In this document: positions 63,392 to 64,000 of the stretch, piece after piece
Layout: each line of letters opens with the position of its first letter
How positions within the stretch are numbered: the first letter of the stretch is position 1
NCBI GenBank assembly: GCA_011033025.1
Contig: WFMF01000088.1
Span: 124,001-188,000, forward strand
Length of the DNA stretch: 64,000 nt
Direction: 5' to 3'
DNA from: Beroe forskalii
Taxonomy: Eukaryota; Ctenophora; Nuda; Beroida; Beroidae
The notes under the pieces: model-generated
The model's database searches: none
What the model saw: only the letters and a program-made list of their open reading frames with translations
What the model was told of the DNA's origin: nothing
Translations under genes and position numbers: made by a program

Positions 63392-64000
63392 AAAGTCCGA
63401 GGGAGATATGTCCACAAATTTTGAGGGAGATGTCCACAAATTTGAGGGAGATGTCCTCATATTTGAGGGAGATTTCGTCAACAATGGTACCATCAAGCGG
63501 AGTCGCGTAGCAACCTTAACTCGCAAAGATTAGGATGGATGTTAATATCGAGCAGTTTTGTGCGCGGCGCTGCGGCTCAACATCAAGCGTGGCGCGCTCA
63601 AGTTAGCCTATCAAATTTCTAGCGAAAATTCAAGCGCTGAGTCAACACTTTACCAATGTTTGAAATTCGAGCAATTTTGAACAATTTATGGTGGACAAAC
63701 AAATTACTGTATCATGAAATTGCGTAATGCGTATCATGAAATTGAATCATCAATGCTAGTTGCTCCATGTTCAACCGTGAAAACCATGGCAAACTACTTA
63801 ACTACGGAGTTTCTGAAATAAATAACTTCGCGAAGTAATTCAATTGCGTTGTTTAAAAGCTCATCAACGTGGATCGAAGCTGCCTACGTCCCACATGCAT
63901 TATATAGAATTGTTCCCCTCCGTGCGCGTAACCAGGGCCCTGGTTAGGGCAAATAGAATTGCACGTTTCTATTAATATCTTCTTCAAGCTCGGGGGAGGG
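63392..64000. other. right edge, no exon seen
   Basis: Begins with three ~20 bp tandem words (GAGGGAGATGTCCACAAATT and variants, 63399-63475). A 16 bp perfect palindrome AACCAGGGCCCTGGTT lies at 63930-63945, followed by AGGGCAAATAG, the third copy of the CCTGGTTAGGGCAA motif. Confidence 0.5.

Overview
The window is nuclear DNA of an invertebrate animal. The genes are intron-rich with GT-AG (once GC-AG) introns, encode metazoan families (CDKL1-type kinase, kringle/LamG surface protein, PDE9 phosphodiesterase, rhodopsin-class receptor, SmB/B', Ig-domain adhesion receptor), and lie in AT-rich DNA packed with minisatellites, foldback elements and small inverted-repeat transposons. I could not fix the phylum; the closeness of the PDE9 and CDKL1 exons to the human proteins fits a slowly evolving marine invertebrate, but that is inference. 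Exons were joined by eye from splice sites and reading phase, so the first exons of several genes are missing.

Layout. 1-3000: non-coding, with dispersed repeats, a GGGACAAAT minisatellite and degenerate CCCTAA repeats. 3011-3937: C2H2 zinc-finger protein cut off in its eighth finger. 4400-8450: transposon wreckage (a Tc1-like fragment, Cys-rich fragments), a homopolymer-rich block that may be poorly assembled, and a ~45-50 bp tandem repeat. 8834-9897: two uncertain minus-strand coding pieces. 13470-14893: a tandemly duplicated ~700 bp foldback repeat. 15988-20227: plus-strand CDKL1/4-like kinase, catalytic loop to stop. 24816-25049: inverted-repeat element whose ends recur singly across the window. 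28894-31847: plus-strand kringle plus LamG protein, probably GPI-anchored. 34104-34505: secreted or peptide-precursor-like ORF. 36270-42400: minus-strand PDE9 gene, with possible extra 5' exons to 46511. 49105-52127: minus-strand 84-residue membrane protein whose first intron contains an intronless orphan GPCR. 53735-56669: minus-strand SNRPB. 60019-60316: 298 bp MITE. 60726-63153: minus-strand Ig-domain receptor running off the right edge.

The most striking pattern is that four minisatellites, each inside an intron of a different gene (CDKL1, kringle/LamG, PDE9, SNRPB), have different periods (19, 17, 22, 19 bp) but share the core TGACACCA. Two of them also share ~55 bp of non-repetitive flank, which suggests a mobile or copied array-bearing element rather than chance expansion. 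The LamG array starts right beside a GC-type 5' splice site and repeats a CAGGTCATT donor-like word in every unit.
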